From the NCBI GenBank assembly GCA_028281205.1, contig JANQKJ010000115.1, positions 1 to 6,059 on the forward strand: a DNA stretch of 6,059 nucleotides, written 5' to 3'. Positions 1 to 5,930 of the stretch are shown here, one piece after another (position 1 is the stretch's first letter; the number at the start of each line of letters is the position of its first letter). Below the pieces are notes generated by a model. It was not told where the DNA came from and did no database searches. It saw only the letters and a list, made by a program, of their open reading frames with translations. A program made the translations under genes and the position numbers. This stretch comes from Gammaproteobacteria bacterium. Its GTDB lineage: Bacteria > Pseudomonadota > Gammaproteobacteria > UBA4575.

Positions 1-419
1 ATTATAAGGTCTAAGGTAGCGCGTAGTATGCGGCCTTTCTCTTGCACGCTTTCTTGCTTTTGTGAACGTAACAAGCCGGCTTCGAATGCGTGTGAAAGCT
101 CGGGGCACTCGTCATCGGTTTCATATAACACACGGTAAGCAGTGCCTTCGTAAAGCCTAATAGTGAGGGGTAATCCGCCCGCATTCCAAATGCGTGAGCC
201 TATATTAATAGTTTCGGCAACTTCTAACAGTAATGACTTATATTTAGGGCATGTCTCCCTTAAGCTGTCTTGAAACGCTTTAGGGCTTGCAAGTGCCTGG
301 TCTAACACTTCATTCATTTGTTGTTGAGTGATTACGTCTGATTCTTGTTTACTAGTAGGTAAACAAGCGCTTATCAAAACAACTGATAGCAAAGTTATAG
401 TTAAGAATAATATCCGCAC
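1..419 (-). CDS. Putative outer-membrane lipoprotein, unknown family (partial, C-terminus off the left edge)
   Basis: Open frame on the minus strand that runs off the left edge; 139 codons are visible. I chose the GTG at 417-419 because GAGGA lies 6 bases upstream and because it yields a textbook type II signal peptide: MR, a hydrophobic run (residues 3-15), then the lipobox I16-S17-A18-C19. Residue +2 after the Cys is Leu, not Asp, which by the Lol sorting rule predicts the outer membrane. An in-frame ATG at 456-458 would add 13 polar residues and has no clear ribosome binding site. The mature part shows a Gln-rich linker, a helical stretch and two further cysteines (C57, C105, each followed by Pro) that could form a disulfide. 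I do not recognise the family. It lies 85 bp behind a diguanylate cyclase gene on the same strand and may be the last member of that operon; an envelope output of c-di-GMP is only a guess. Confidence 0.75.
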   Translation of the reverse strand, partial: MRILFLTITLLSVVLISACLPTSKQESDVITQQQMNEVLDQALASPKAFQDSLRETCPKYKSLLLEVAETINIGSRIWNAGGLPLTIRLYEGTAYRVLYETDDECPELSHAFEAGLLRSQKQESVQEKGRILRATLDLI

Positions 420-425
420 AAGCTT

Positions 426-430
426 TCCTC
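426..430 (-). promoter_or_regulatory. Ribosome binding site that decides the GTG start of the lipoprotein
   Basis: On the minus strand GAGGA is followed by six bases and then GTG (417-419). It is the clearest Shine-Dalgarno sequence in the minus-strand operon and favours the GTG over the ATG at 456-458, which lacks one. Confidence 0.6.
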
Positions 431-473
431 GCGTAGTGGAAGCACAGCATTTGAGCATAGCCGAACAATAAAG

Positions 474-498
474 TCTATTTGTGTAATGTTTAAATAGA
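474..498 (-). repeat. Short AT-rich inverted repeat between cyclase and lipoprotein genes
   Basis: TCTATTT (474-480) and AAATAGA (492-498) form a perfect 7-bp inverted repeat with an 11-base loop, extendable with a 2-base bulge. In the minus-strand transcript it lies just after the cyclase stop codon. The stem is only A/T-rich and is not followed by a run of U, so it is unlikely to be an efficient terminator. It might protect an RNA end or be chance. Confidence 0.25.
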
Positions 499-504
499 GA
501 CTAG

Positions 505-1620
505 CTAGTCTTCCAGAAAGATAACGCGGTCACGGCCGCTTTGTTTGGCTTGATAGAGTGCTTTATCTGCACGTTGAAGAAGTTGTCTACCTATTAACTT
601 GGGATCTTGGTTATTGGTGTCACGGAAGTTTATTGTGGAAACACCCACCGATACTGTGATGTTAGTGCTAACATCGCCACTATTGAATTGAGTGCTGGCA
701 ATAATCGAGCGAATGCGTTCAGCAATTTCCACAGCTTTTGATTCGCCACTCTGCCCCAGTAAGATGGCAAACTCTTCACCGCCATAACGTGCAACAACAT
801 CTATTGACCGGATTTGTGCGCGTACTAATTCGGCAACTTTTTTGAGTACATCGTCTCCTACATCATGACCAAAACTGTCATTGATGACTTTAAAATGGTC
901 AATGTCGATAAATAAACAACTCAGGCTTGTTTCAAGTCTTTTGTTGCGTGAGATTTCTTCATCTAAACGTTGGTCGAAGAAGCGACGGTTATTAATTCCT
1001 GTCAAGGCATCAGTCAAACCTGCCTGCTTTAAACGTTCATGTGCAATGGCAGTATGTAGACATGTTGCCAACACAGCAGCAAGGTGCTGCAAAAAATCAG
1101 TTGCATTTCCTTTTTGAAAACGATTCGGTTTATAGCTACCCAAGTTAAGGCTGCCCAGCAAACGACTATTTCTTTGTAATGGGAGCAACGCAATGCTACT
1201 GGGGTACTTTTGAGTGTCTAGAAATAAAGTACGGTGTTTGGCAAGATCGAATCTTCCTAATGAAGGCTTGCGGTTCATGCCGTAAATTTGTTTTACATGA
1301 GAAATATCAGGTAATAGCTGTAAAGTTTGCTGTTTGTCTGGGTCTTCGCCTGAGTCTTTTAATAATTTGTAAATCTTTCGATCTTCATCGTGCAGGATGA
1401 TGGTTAATGTATCCCAACCAAAAGTTGAGCGGCTATGATGAGTGATAATTTGGATAAGTTCGGATAATGAGCTACAGCTTAATAGCTTTAGTTCTAAATA
1501 CTGAAATTTTTTAAGAATTTTCTCATTGTTGCGAGCATCATCATATAGTGTTTCCAGGCGCTGCTTAAGCGTATCTAGTTCGCTTAGTTCTAATTTTTTT
1601 TGTTTGGGTTGCGCGGCCAT
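505..1620 (-). CDS. Diguanylate cyclase with N-terminal DUF484/GAF-like sensor domain
   Basis: Predicted to condense two GTP into c-di-GMP. Residues about 10-40 are a charged helical, probably coiled-coil segment. Residues about 40-195 form a DUF484/GAF-like domain, recognised by family hallmarks such as IALLPLQR (143-150), GSLNLGS (156-162) and ATDFLQHLAAV (173-183). Residues about 200-368 are a GGDEF domain. The active-site motif is GGEEF (280-284), the metal site includes D239 in FIDID, and the substrate-contact motif N247-D248 is present. The allosteric inhibition site RxxD (R271-D274) sits five residues before GGEEF, so product feedback inhibition is expected. No membrane segment or signal peptide is seen, so it should be cytoplasmic. 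The ATG lies 9 bp after the stop of the upstream GGDEF/EAL gene with no good ribosome binding site, suggesting translational coupling. The ligand of the sensor domain is unknown. Confidence 0.95.
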   Translation of the reverse strand: MAAQPKQKKLELSELDTLKQRLETLYDDARNNEKILKKFQYLELKLLSCSSLSELIQIITHHSRSTFGWDTLTIILHDEDRKIYKLLKDSGEDPDKQQTLQLLPDISHVKQIYGMNRKPSLGRFDLAKHRTLFLDTQKYPSSIALLPLQRNSRLLGSLNLGSYKPNRFQKGNATDFLQHLAAVLATCLHTAIAHERLKQAGLTDALTGINNRRFFDQRLDEEISRNKRLETSLSCLFIDIDHFKVINDSFGHDVGDDVLKKVAELVRAQIRSIDVVARYGGEEFAILLGQSGESKAVEIAERIRSIIASTQFNSGDVSTNITVSVGVSTINFRDTNNQDPKLIGRQLLQRADKALYQAKQSGRDRVIFLED

Positions 1621-1629
1621 GATAGAAGT

Positions 1630-4137
1630 TTAGTGCAATAATTTTAGGCCATCCATTGGGATAGGCGATCCCATGGCATAACCTTGAGCAAAATCAACAC
1701 CTAGTTTGCGTAACTGATCGACCACTTCTTCGCTTTCCGCACATTCGGCAATAGTACCAATACCCATCACATGGCCGAGTTGATTAATGGCTTCGACCAT
1801 TGCATAGTCGATGGTGTCTTTGGACATATCAGTTACAAAGCTGCCATCAATTTTCAAATAATCGACGGGTAGATTCTTTAAGTAAGTAAATGATGATAAA
1901 CCACTGCCAAAGTCGTCCAATGCAAAGCAACAGCCTACCGCTTTTAATTCTTTTATTAAGTGACTTGCTTGGGAAAGATTGTTAATAGCGGCCGTTTCAG
2001 TGATTTCAAAACAAACCTGCTGTGGGTCAACTTGGGAGCTTTCTAATTCGTCTTTAATGAAACCTAGTAACTTGTCATCATTAAGTGAATTGCCGGATAA
2101 ATTTATGGCGATATGCACTCCCGACTTCTCACCAAAAGTATCATGATAATTATGTAATGCAGTATGAATAACCCAGCGATCTACGTTGGGCATTAAGCCA
2201 TAGCGTTCTGCGGCCGGAATAAAGCTGCTGGGCATAATGATGTTGCCATTGGCATCATTTAGGCGCAGTAATAATTCATAATGCTGAATTGAACGATTGC
2301 CTAGTGATAATGAAACAATCGGTTGGCAATAAAGCATAAAGCGATCTTCCTGCAGTGCGCCAGTAATACCCGCTGCACGAAGAATTTCAGCATGCTTGCG
2401 AGTGAGTTCGTCGTCGTCGTTTTGATACACATGCACTTGATTGCGGCCGCGTTCTTTTGCCGAGTAACAAGTTAACTCTGCACGCGTTAACATTTGTGCC
2501 GGTTCTGGAGATTCTTTAGTGACGGGTACTACACCAATACTTAAACCAAGTTCAAATGTTTGTGATTCCCAAGAGAAAGTATGCCCCTGGAATTCGTCAA
2601 TCAGTGACTGTGCGGTACGGCGTGCATTATCCAGTGTATGGTTAACAAGTAGTAATGCAAATTCATCGCCACCCAAGCGACCAATGTAATCAATGCTACG
2701 AGTTTTGGAGCGTAGAAGGTGAGCTACTTCTTTTAAAATGTAATCGCCAGCGGTATGTCCGGCCTGTGCATTAATAATTTTGAATTGATTAACGTCGATG
2801 TAACATAACACGTGTTGCACATCATGCATGGCTGCGCTGGCAATCGATTTTTCTAACTGATATTCAAATTCTTGTCTGTTGAGTAGCCCAGTTAAGGCAT
2901 CATGTGAAGCGCGATGTTGTATTTCATTAGCCAAGCGCCTGGTTTCTGATAAGTCTTTAACAATAATGACTACGCCACAGGCATTATTTTCAGCAGGATA
3001 ATGTGGGGCGATAGTAATTTCTATTGCGCGCTCATCATTATGGTTATTCACTAGTAATAAATTCTGACTAACGTGAATAGTGCGGTTTTCTTGTATGGCG
3101 ATGTGTCCGGGTATTTCAAAGCGTTCACGCTTATCTGAATCAATTAGGCGAATGATCTCATCGATGTTGTGGCCCTCAGCTTCAAATGCCGGCCAACCAG
3201 TCAGGCTTTCAGCTACTGGGTTCATATGTACTACATCAAGGTTTTGATCAGTAATAAGCACGCCTTCTTTAAGTAACTCAAGTGTGAGTTTGTTGCGAGT
3301 TTGTTCTTCAAGTAACTCGGCTTCTATGCGCATTAAATTGCTTTGGTTTTGTATTACTAGCGCGTAGCCTGAAGATTGATTGGTTTTATCATTAAGAGTA
3401 ATAGTGCAGCGTAAGTGCATTGCACCGTATTCATTATCGATAGTAATAAGGCCGGTAGCCTTGGCTTCATTTTCTTGCGACTCTAGTATTAAACGTTGTA
3501 TTCCTGCTTGGTCTTTACCACCTAAGATAAGATCAATAGGTGTGCCGAGAGATTCTTTTGCATCTAAATTTAATAATTCACATGCAATATCATTCGCGTG
3601 AGTAATGGTGTGGTTTTTATCGAGTAATATGAAGCCAACATTAGCGCTGTTAAGGAGGTCGTCAACAACTTCAATTTCATCAGGCTGGGTAAGCAAGGCT
3701 TTTTTGTTGAGTACAGGTATTTGGTCGTGACTTTGCAAAGCAGCATTAATGTTTGTGTCATTAGCAGACTTTGCGGTCGAGCTAATTAATGCTGCCGGCA
3801 AACTTTTAATATCTGCGGTTGAGCACAACATTAAGCCTTCACCTAATGCGGGATTAGTCTCAAAATCCTGGCGCATGATTTCAAAGTCACTGGGTCTGCG
3901 TAACACAAATATTTTTGTAAATGGATTAACGGCTTTCACCCAGTTAGCAATTTTCAGCGGGTCTTCCAAGTGGTGACCCAACACAATAATGTCTGCATCA
4001 AGACTTCCAGATTTTAAAACTTCGGACAACTGCGCCTCACTTGTGTAATTAGACAACGCCACTGGTGGTGGAATTTGGCGACACAAGTATGACCAGAGGT
4101 CTTTGCCAATATTGATTAATGAGACTTTTGCAGCCAT
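1630..4137 (-). CDS. Hybrid GGDEF-EAL c-di-GMP enzyme with pseudo-receiver and two PAS domains
   Basis: Predicted cytoplasmic sensor enzyme that makes and/or degrades c-di-GMP. Domain order: a receiver-like fold (about 1-120), PAS1 (about 155-265), a short helix, PAS2 (about 285-400), GGDEF (about 405-570), EAL (about 585-835). The receiver-like part is degenerate: G54 stands where the phospho-accepting Asp should follow IIVL, and the acidic pair of strand 1 is missing. GGDEF is intact: D448 in YIDVN, GGDEF at 489-493, I-site RxxD R480-D483. EAL also looks intact, with the motif written ELL: E621, N679, E711, D741-D742 in LDDFGSG, K762, E798 and Q818 in DFAQG. Both activities are therefore possible; which dominates cannot be read from sequence. 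The gene lies 52 bp after the RHH gene and 9 bp before the second cyclase, on one strand. No membrane segment and no strong ribosome binding site before the ATG are seen. Confidence 0.95.
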   Translation of the reverse strand: MAAKVSLINIGKDLWSYLCRQIPPPVALSNYTSEAQLSEVLKSGSLDADIIVLGHHLEDPLKIANWVKAVNPFTKIFVLRRPSDFEIMRQDFETNPALGEGLMLCSTADIKSLPAALISSTAKSANDTNINAALQSHDQIPVLNKKALLTQPDEIEVVDDLLNSANVGFILLDKNHTITHANDIACELLNLDAKESLGTPIDLILGGKDQAGIQRLILESQENEAKATGLITIDNEYGAMHLRCTITLNDKTNQSSGYALVIQNQSNLMRIEAELLEEQTRNKLTLELLKEGVLITDQNLDVVHMNPVAESLTGWPAFEAEGHNIDEIIRLIDSDKRERFEIPGHIAIQENRTIHVSQNLLLVNNHNDERAIEITIAPHYPAENNACGVVIIVKDLSETRRLANEIQHRASHDALTGLLNRQEFEYQLEKSIASAAMHDVQHVLCYIDVNQFKIINAQAGHTAGDYILKEVAHLLRSKTRSIDYIGRLGGDEFALLLVNHTLDNARRTAQSLIDEFQGHTFSWESQTFELGLSIGVVPVTKESPEPAQMLTRAELTCYSAKERGRNQVHVYQNDDDELTRKHAEILRAAGITGALQEDRFMLYCQPIVSLSLGNRSIQHYELLLRLNDANGNIIMPSSFIPAAERYGLMPNVDRWVIHTALHNYHDTFGEKSGVHIAINLSGNSLNDDKLLGFIKDELESSQVDPQQVCFEITETAAINNLSQASHLIKELKAVGCCFALDDFGSGLSSFTYLKNLPVDYLKIDGSFVTDMSKDTIDYAMVEAINQLGHVMGIGTIAECAESEEVVDQLRKLGVDFAQGYAMGSPIPMDGLKLLH

Positions 4138-4189
4138 AAGACGCGATTTTATTTTGCTGTTATAAAGTGGGAAGTTAGTGAGTACTTAT

Positions 4190-4375
4190 TCATCGTGCCT
4201 CACTTTCAAACATGTCTGTTTGTGCTCTTTCTTTTAGGTACTCACGAATCCATTGACGGACTAGGCGTGAGGCATTGTCGTCTTCCAACTTTACAGAGCG
4301 CATAAACTCATCGCGCAATGACCGTGGAATCCTAACCTGGAGCAGGGCGGGGTCTGTAGGGTGTTTATCAGCCAA
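4190..4375 (-). CDS. Small ribbon-helix-helix DNA-binding protein (CopG/Arc type)
   Basis: A 61-residue protein with the layout of a ribbon-helix-helix repressor: a beta strand LQVRIP (about 12-17) whose alternating residues would contact the major groove, helix A (about 18-30), a turn with LEDDNAS, and helix B (about 35-48, SRLVRQWIREYLKE). It should act as a dimer. The start is TTG at 4373-4375; no ATG or GTG lies in frame between the upstream stop and the strand, and only a weak AGAG precedes it, so expression may be low. It is the first gene of the probable c-di-GMP operon, 52 bp before the GGDEF/EAL gene. No toxin gene lies next to it, so an antitoxin role is not supported; autoregulation of the operon is the more likely role. 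Family assignment is from pattern only. Confidence 0.8.
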   Translation of the reverse strand: MADKHPTDPALLQVRIPRSLRDEFMRSVKLEDDNASRLVRQWIREYLKERAQTDMFESEAR

Positions 4376-4389
4376 ATCTATACTCTGGT

Positions 4390-4432
4390 CAGTATCTAGT
4401 AATGACAGCAGTATGACAACTAATAATGAAAC
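4390..4432. repeat. Two-copy imperfect direct repeat, possible RHH operator
   Basis: Plus strand: copy one, CAGTAT then CTAGTAATGACAG (4390-4408), is followed directly by copy two, CAGTAT, five extra bases, then CTAATAATGAAAC (4409-4432). The CAGTAT parts are identical and 19 bp apart; the 13-base parts share 10 positions. The repeat covers the -10 element and most of the spacer of the candidate promoter. RHH proteins commonly bind short repeated half-sites in their own promoter, so this is a reasonable operator candidate, but chance similarity in AT-rich DNA is not excluded. Confidence 0.35.
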
Positions 4433-4438
4433 TTACAA
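4410..4438 (-). promoter_or_regulatory. Candidate sigma-70 promoter of the RHH/c-di-GMP operon
   Basis: Read on the minus strand, TTGTAA (4433-4438) and CATACT (4410-4415) are separated by 17 bp, each matching 4 of 6 consensus bases. Transcription would start near 4403, leaving a leader of about 28 bases before the TTG start. The match is modest and the AT-rich region offers other choices. Confidence 0.35.
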
Positions 4439-4534
4439 GTATTTAGTTAAGAAGGGTGCCTAAAGCAGTGATTTGTAGTGAGATATGGATCATAACCCTG
4501 TGAATACTACAGTCAAGCATGGTGGGTAATATAA

Positions 4535-4690
4535 ATGTTGCTAACGGGTTTTATTTTTATGTTTATTCCAGCTATGGGAAAGATAGCTAAATCAACACTT
4601 TTGTATGGAGCTCAGATTGGGAACTCTTTTTTGAGTCTGGCTGATTTTAATGGTCAATACGGCAGGGAATCATATAGTCATAGTGATTGA
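4535..4690 (+). CDS. Possible small ORF, 51 codons, hydrophobic N-terminus
   Basis: An ATG at 4535-4537 opens a 51-codon frame ending in TGA (4688-4690). GGTGGG lies 8 bases upstream, a fair Shine-Dalgarno match, and a stop codon directly precedes the ATG. The predicted protein starts MLLTGFIFMFIPAMGKIAKS, a short hydrophobic stretch followed by basic residues, then a polar tail. Its end overlaps, on the opposite strand, the last 44 bp of the Fur-controlled gene. I recognise no family, and no clear promoter is seen, so it may well be noncoding. It otherwise occupies the space between two minus-strand genes that has no other explanation. Confidence 0.22.
   Translation: MLLTGFIFMFIPAMGKIAKSTLLYGAQIGNSFLSLADFNGQYGRESYSHSD
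4570..4588. repeat. Perfect 6-bp inverted repeat
   Basis: AGCTAT (4570-4575) and ATAGCT (4583-4588) flank a 7-base loop (gggaaag). It lies about 60 bases beyond the end of the Fur-controlled gene in that gene's transcription direction, but no U-rich run follows on either strand. A terminator is therefore doubtful; it also falls inside the possible small ORF. Confidence 0.2.
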
Positions 4691-4919
4691 AACGTATATA
4701 AATCATTTTTTTACCATCGAATTGTTCATAACTACCTAATTCAACAGAATTTTTTTCTATTGCTGCTTTAAATGTCTGCGGTGTTTCACATATCGCCATT
4801 GATACTTCATCAATACAGGTAAGTAGAGTTTTCTTTAGTCGACTCACGGTATTGGGAGAGAAATCGATATCGCAACGTTCAAGAGTGATTTCGTTATTAT
4901 TTATATTGTGTTCAGCCAT
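4647..4919 (-). CDS. Fur-regulated protein of unknown family, 90 residues
   Basis: I do not recognise this protein. It is small, without signal peptide or membrane segment, with four cysteines (residues 16, 35, 44, 86) that do not form a CxxC motif. The middle looks helical (about 22-58) and the C-terminal third looks like beta strands rich in Tyr and His. I chose the ATG at 4917-4919, giving MAEHN. The ATG at 4947-4949 would add ten residues, mostly Ile, that are simply the Fur box translated, and it would lie at the predicted transcription start. Neither ATG has a good Shine-Dalgarno sequence. The Fur box over its promoter predicts expression under iron shortage, so a role in iron uptake, sparing or haem metabolism is possible, but nothing in the protein shows which. 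It stands alone: no gene on its strand lies within 250 bp downstream. Confidence 0.7.
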   Translation of the reverse strand: MAEHNINNNEITLERCDIDFSPNTVSRLKKTLLTCIDEVSMAICETPQTFKAAIEKNSVELGSYEQFDGKKMIYIRFNHYDYMIPCRIDH

Positions 4920-4933
4920 AATAGTAATACGAA

Positions 4934-4948
4934 TGATAATGATTCTCA
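4934..4948 (-). promoter_or_regulatory. Fur box
   Basis: The minus strand reads TGAGAATCATTATCA, matching 14 of 15 positions of the 7-1-7 Fur consensus TGATAATnATTATCA. It covers the predicted transcription start of the 90-residue gene, the classical place for iron-dependent repression by Fur. It begins 14 bp upstream of the chosen start codon. Confidence 0.85.
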
Positions 4949-4951
4949 TAT

Positions 4952-4979
4952 ACTATAATATTGACTCAGTACTTTTCAA
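4952..4979 (-). promoter_or_regulatory. Sigma-70 promoter of the Fur-regulated gene
   Basis: On the minus strand TTGAAA (4974-4979) and TATAGT (4952-4957) are 16 bp apart. Transcription would begin near 4945, inside the Fur box, giving a leader of about 25 bases to the ATG at 4919. The position relative to the Fur box strengthens both calls. A perfect TATAAT also lies on the plus strand at 4954-4959, but without a recognisable -35 element. Confidence 0.6.
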
Positions 4980-5111
4980 GTCGATTTCATCACCTTATTC
5001 CTAAATTAAATTCATTCGTTAGTGGCATAGATAGAATTTAAAGAAATACAAGCCAAGGCCGATGAATCTAATTGGTTATTAAACTGCTGATTATTTGTAA
5101 AAAATACATAA

Positions 5112-5846
5112 ATGACTGATCAGAAAAACTATTATGAGATCTTGCATGTCCAGCAAGATGCTCCCAGCGAAGTGATTCAAGCAACCTACCGCACCATGAT
5201 GCAAAAGTTGAAAATGCATCCTGATTTAGGTGGAGATCAAACCAATGCAGCCCTGATCAATGAAGCCTATGCGGTGTTGATGGATCCCGTTGCACGTTCA
5301 AAATATGACGAGAGTTTAAAAGCAGTTCAGAATAATCAAGCTGTAGTTAATCAACCTCCCTCTGGCAAGCATAATACTCAGCAATCTAGCGCCGTTGTAA
5401 GGAAAGTACTTGACCCTAACCAGTGCGCTTTTTGTGAATTACCCCATCATTTGGGCGAATCAATAACCCCTGATTGTGTGTGCATGCGTTGTGGTAGCGC
5501 ATTGTTTCCAGCTTCCAAGCAAGTGCTTGAGCAAAATGGTAAACGTATTATTCAAAGAATTGAAAAACAGTGGCCAGTATCTTTTTATATTCAATGGCCG
5601 ATAGTGCGGGGTTATTTGGGTAGGACACAAGATGTTTCCCTCAATGGTATTCAGATGTTAAGTCATACACCATTGCAAGATGGGCAAATTCTAAAACTTA
5701 ATAGTCATATGCTAGACGCAGTCGCGATTGTGGTTAATGTTAGAAATGATCATACAATTTTGCGTAAGCGTTGGCGTATCGGGCTGGAATTTATCACTTT
5801 GCGCTTTCATCAAACCCAAGGGACATTTATTAAAATAGACGCATAA
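5112..5846 (+). CDS. J domain - zinc-ribbon-like - PilZ fusion protein, predicted c-di-GMP receptor
   Basis: Three modules are visible. Residues 5-68 are a J domain with YYEIL at the start, the HPD motif (H36-P37-D38) that stimulates Hsp70 ATPase, and the closing helix with KYDESL. A Gln/Asn-rich linker follows (about 70-100). Residues 105-127 carry CxxC (C105, C108) and a second CxxC (C124, C127, with an extra C122), a zinc-ribbon-like knuckle. Residues about 142-244 form a PilZ domain with both c-di-GMP-binding motifs: RxxxR (R145-R149) and DxSxxG (D174, S176, G179). It is too short for, and lacks the Gly/Phe and C-terminal domains of, true DnaJ. The likely role is a cytoplasmic co-chaperone whose target delivery to DnaK responds to c-di-GMP; that is inference. 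It is divergent from the Fur-regulated gene (192 bp between starts) and 84 bp before mazG. No clear Shine-Dalgarno sequence precedes the ATG. Confidence 0.9.
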   Translation: MTDQKNYYEILHVQQDAPSEVIQATYRTMMQKLKMHPDLGGDQTNAALINEAYAVLMDPVARSKYDESLKAVQNNQAVVNQPPSGKHNTQQSSAVVRKVLDPNQCAFCELPHHLGESITPDCVCMRCGSALFPASKQVLEQNGKRIIQRIEKQWPVSFYIQWPIVRGYLGRTQDVSLNGIQMLSHTPLQDGQILKLNSHMLDAVAIVVNVRNDHTILRKRWRIGLEFITLRFHQTQGTFIKIDA

Positions 5847-5872
5847 CTCCTAAGATTGTCCTTTTTCTATGA

Positions 5873-5890
5873 AGTGTTTTGTATAACACT
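5873..5890. repeat. Perfect 6-bp inverted repeat between the PilZ gene and mazG
   Basis: AGTGTT (5873-5878) and AACACT (5885-5890) are separated by six bases. It lies 27 bp after the PilZ gene stop codon. A weak U-containing stretch (gttgctttat) follows, not a proper U run, so at most it is a leaky terminator; the loop also contains a TATAAC that could serve as a -10 element for mazG, without a matching -35. Confidence 0.3.
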
Positions 5891-5922
5891 GTTGCTTTAT
5901 TGAGATGATAAATAAGGCTATC

Positions 5923-5928
5923 AGGTGA
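5923..5928 (+). promoter_or_regulatory. Ribosome binding site of mazG
   Basis: AGGTGA lies two bases before the ATG at 5931, with its AGG core 5 bases away. It fixes the mazG start and contrasts with the weak sites of most other genes here. Confidence 0.6.
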
Positions 5929-5930
5929 AT

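Noticed and set aside
881..1400. Plus-strand open frames (881-1117 and 1179-1400) inside the cyclase gene
   Set aside because: They lie opposite a well-supported GGDEF gene, have Cys/Arg/Ser-rich products without any family features, and are explained by the codon pattern of the real gene.
3380..3976. Open frames on both strands (3380-3601 +, 3570-3761 -, 3749-3976 +) inside the GGDEF/EAL gene
   Set aside because: All overlap the conserved PAS/receiver-like coding region in other frames; no ribosome binding sites or recognisable products.
4190..4375. RHH protein as antitoxin of a toxin-antitoxin pair
   Set aside because: No toxin-like small gene lies next to it; the neighbour is a large c-di-GMP enzyme. 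The nearby MazG is a pyrophosphohydrolase and not part of a mazEF pair here.
4275..4463. Plus-strand open frame of 62 codons opposite the RHH gene
   Set aside because: It runs antisense through the RHH coding region and its promoter; the product shows no features and the RHH frame explains the sequence.
4540..4556. GTTGCTAAC/TAACGGGTT resembling an integron attC core
   Set aside because: No matching inverse core site, no cassette structure and no integrase nearby.
4625..4638. ACTC-TTTTTT-GAGT as a terminator of the Fur-regulated gene
   Set aside because: Stem of only 4 bp, and no U run after it in the gene's direction.
5112..5846. Genuine DnaJ or CbpA chaperone
   Set aside because: Only the J domain is present; the Gly/Phe region, the four-repeat zinc domain and the C-terminal substrate domains are missing, and the C-terminus is PilZ.
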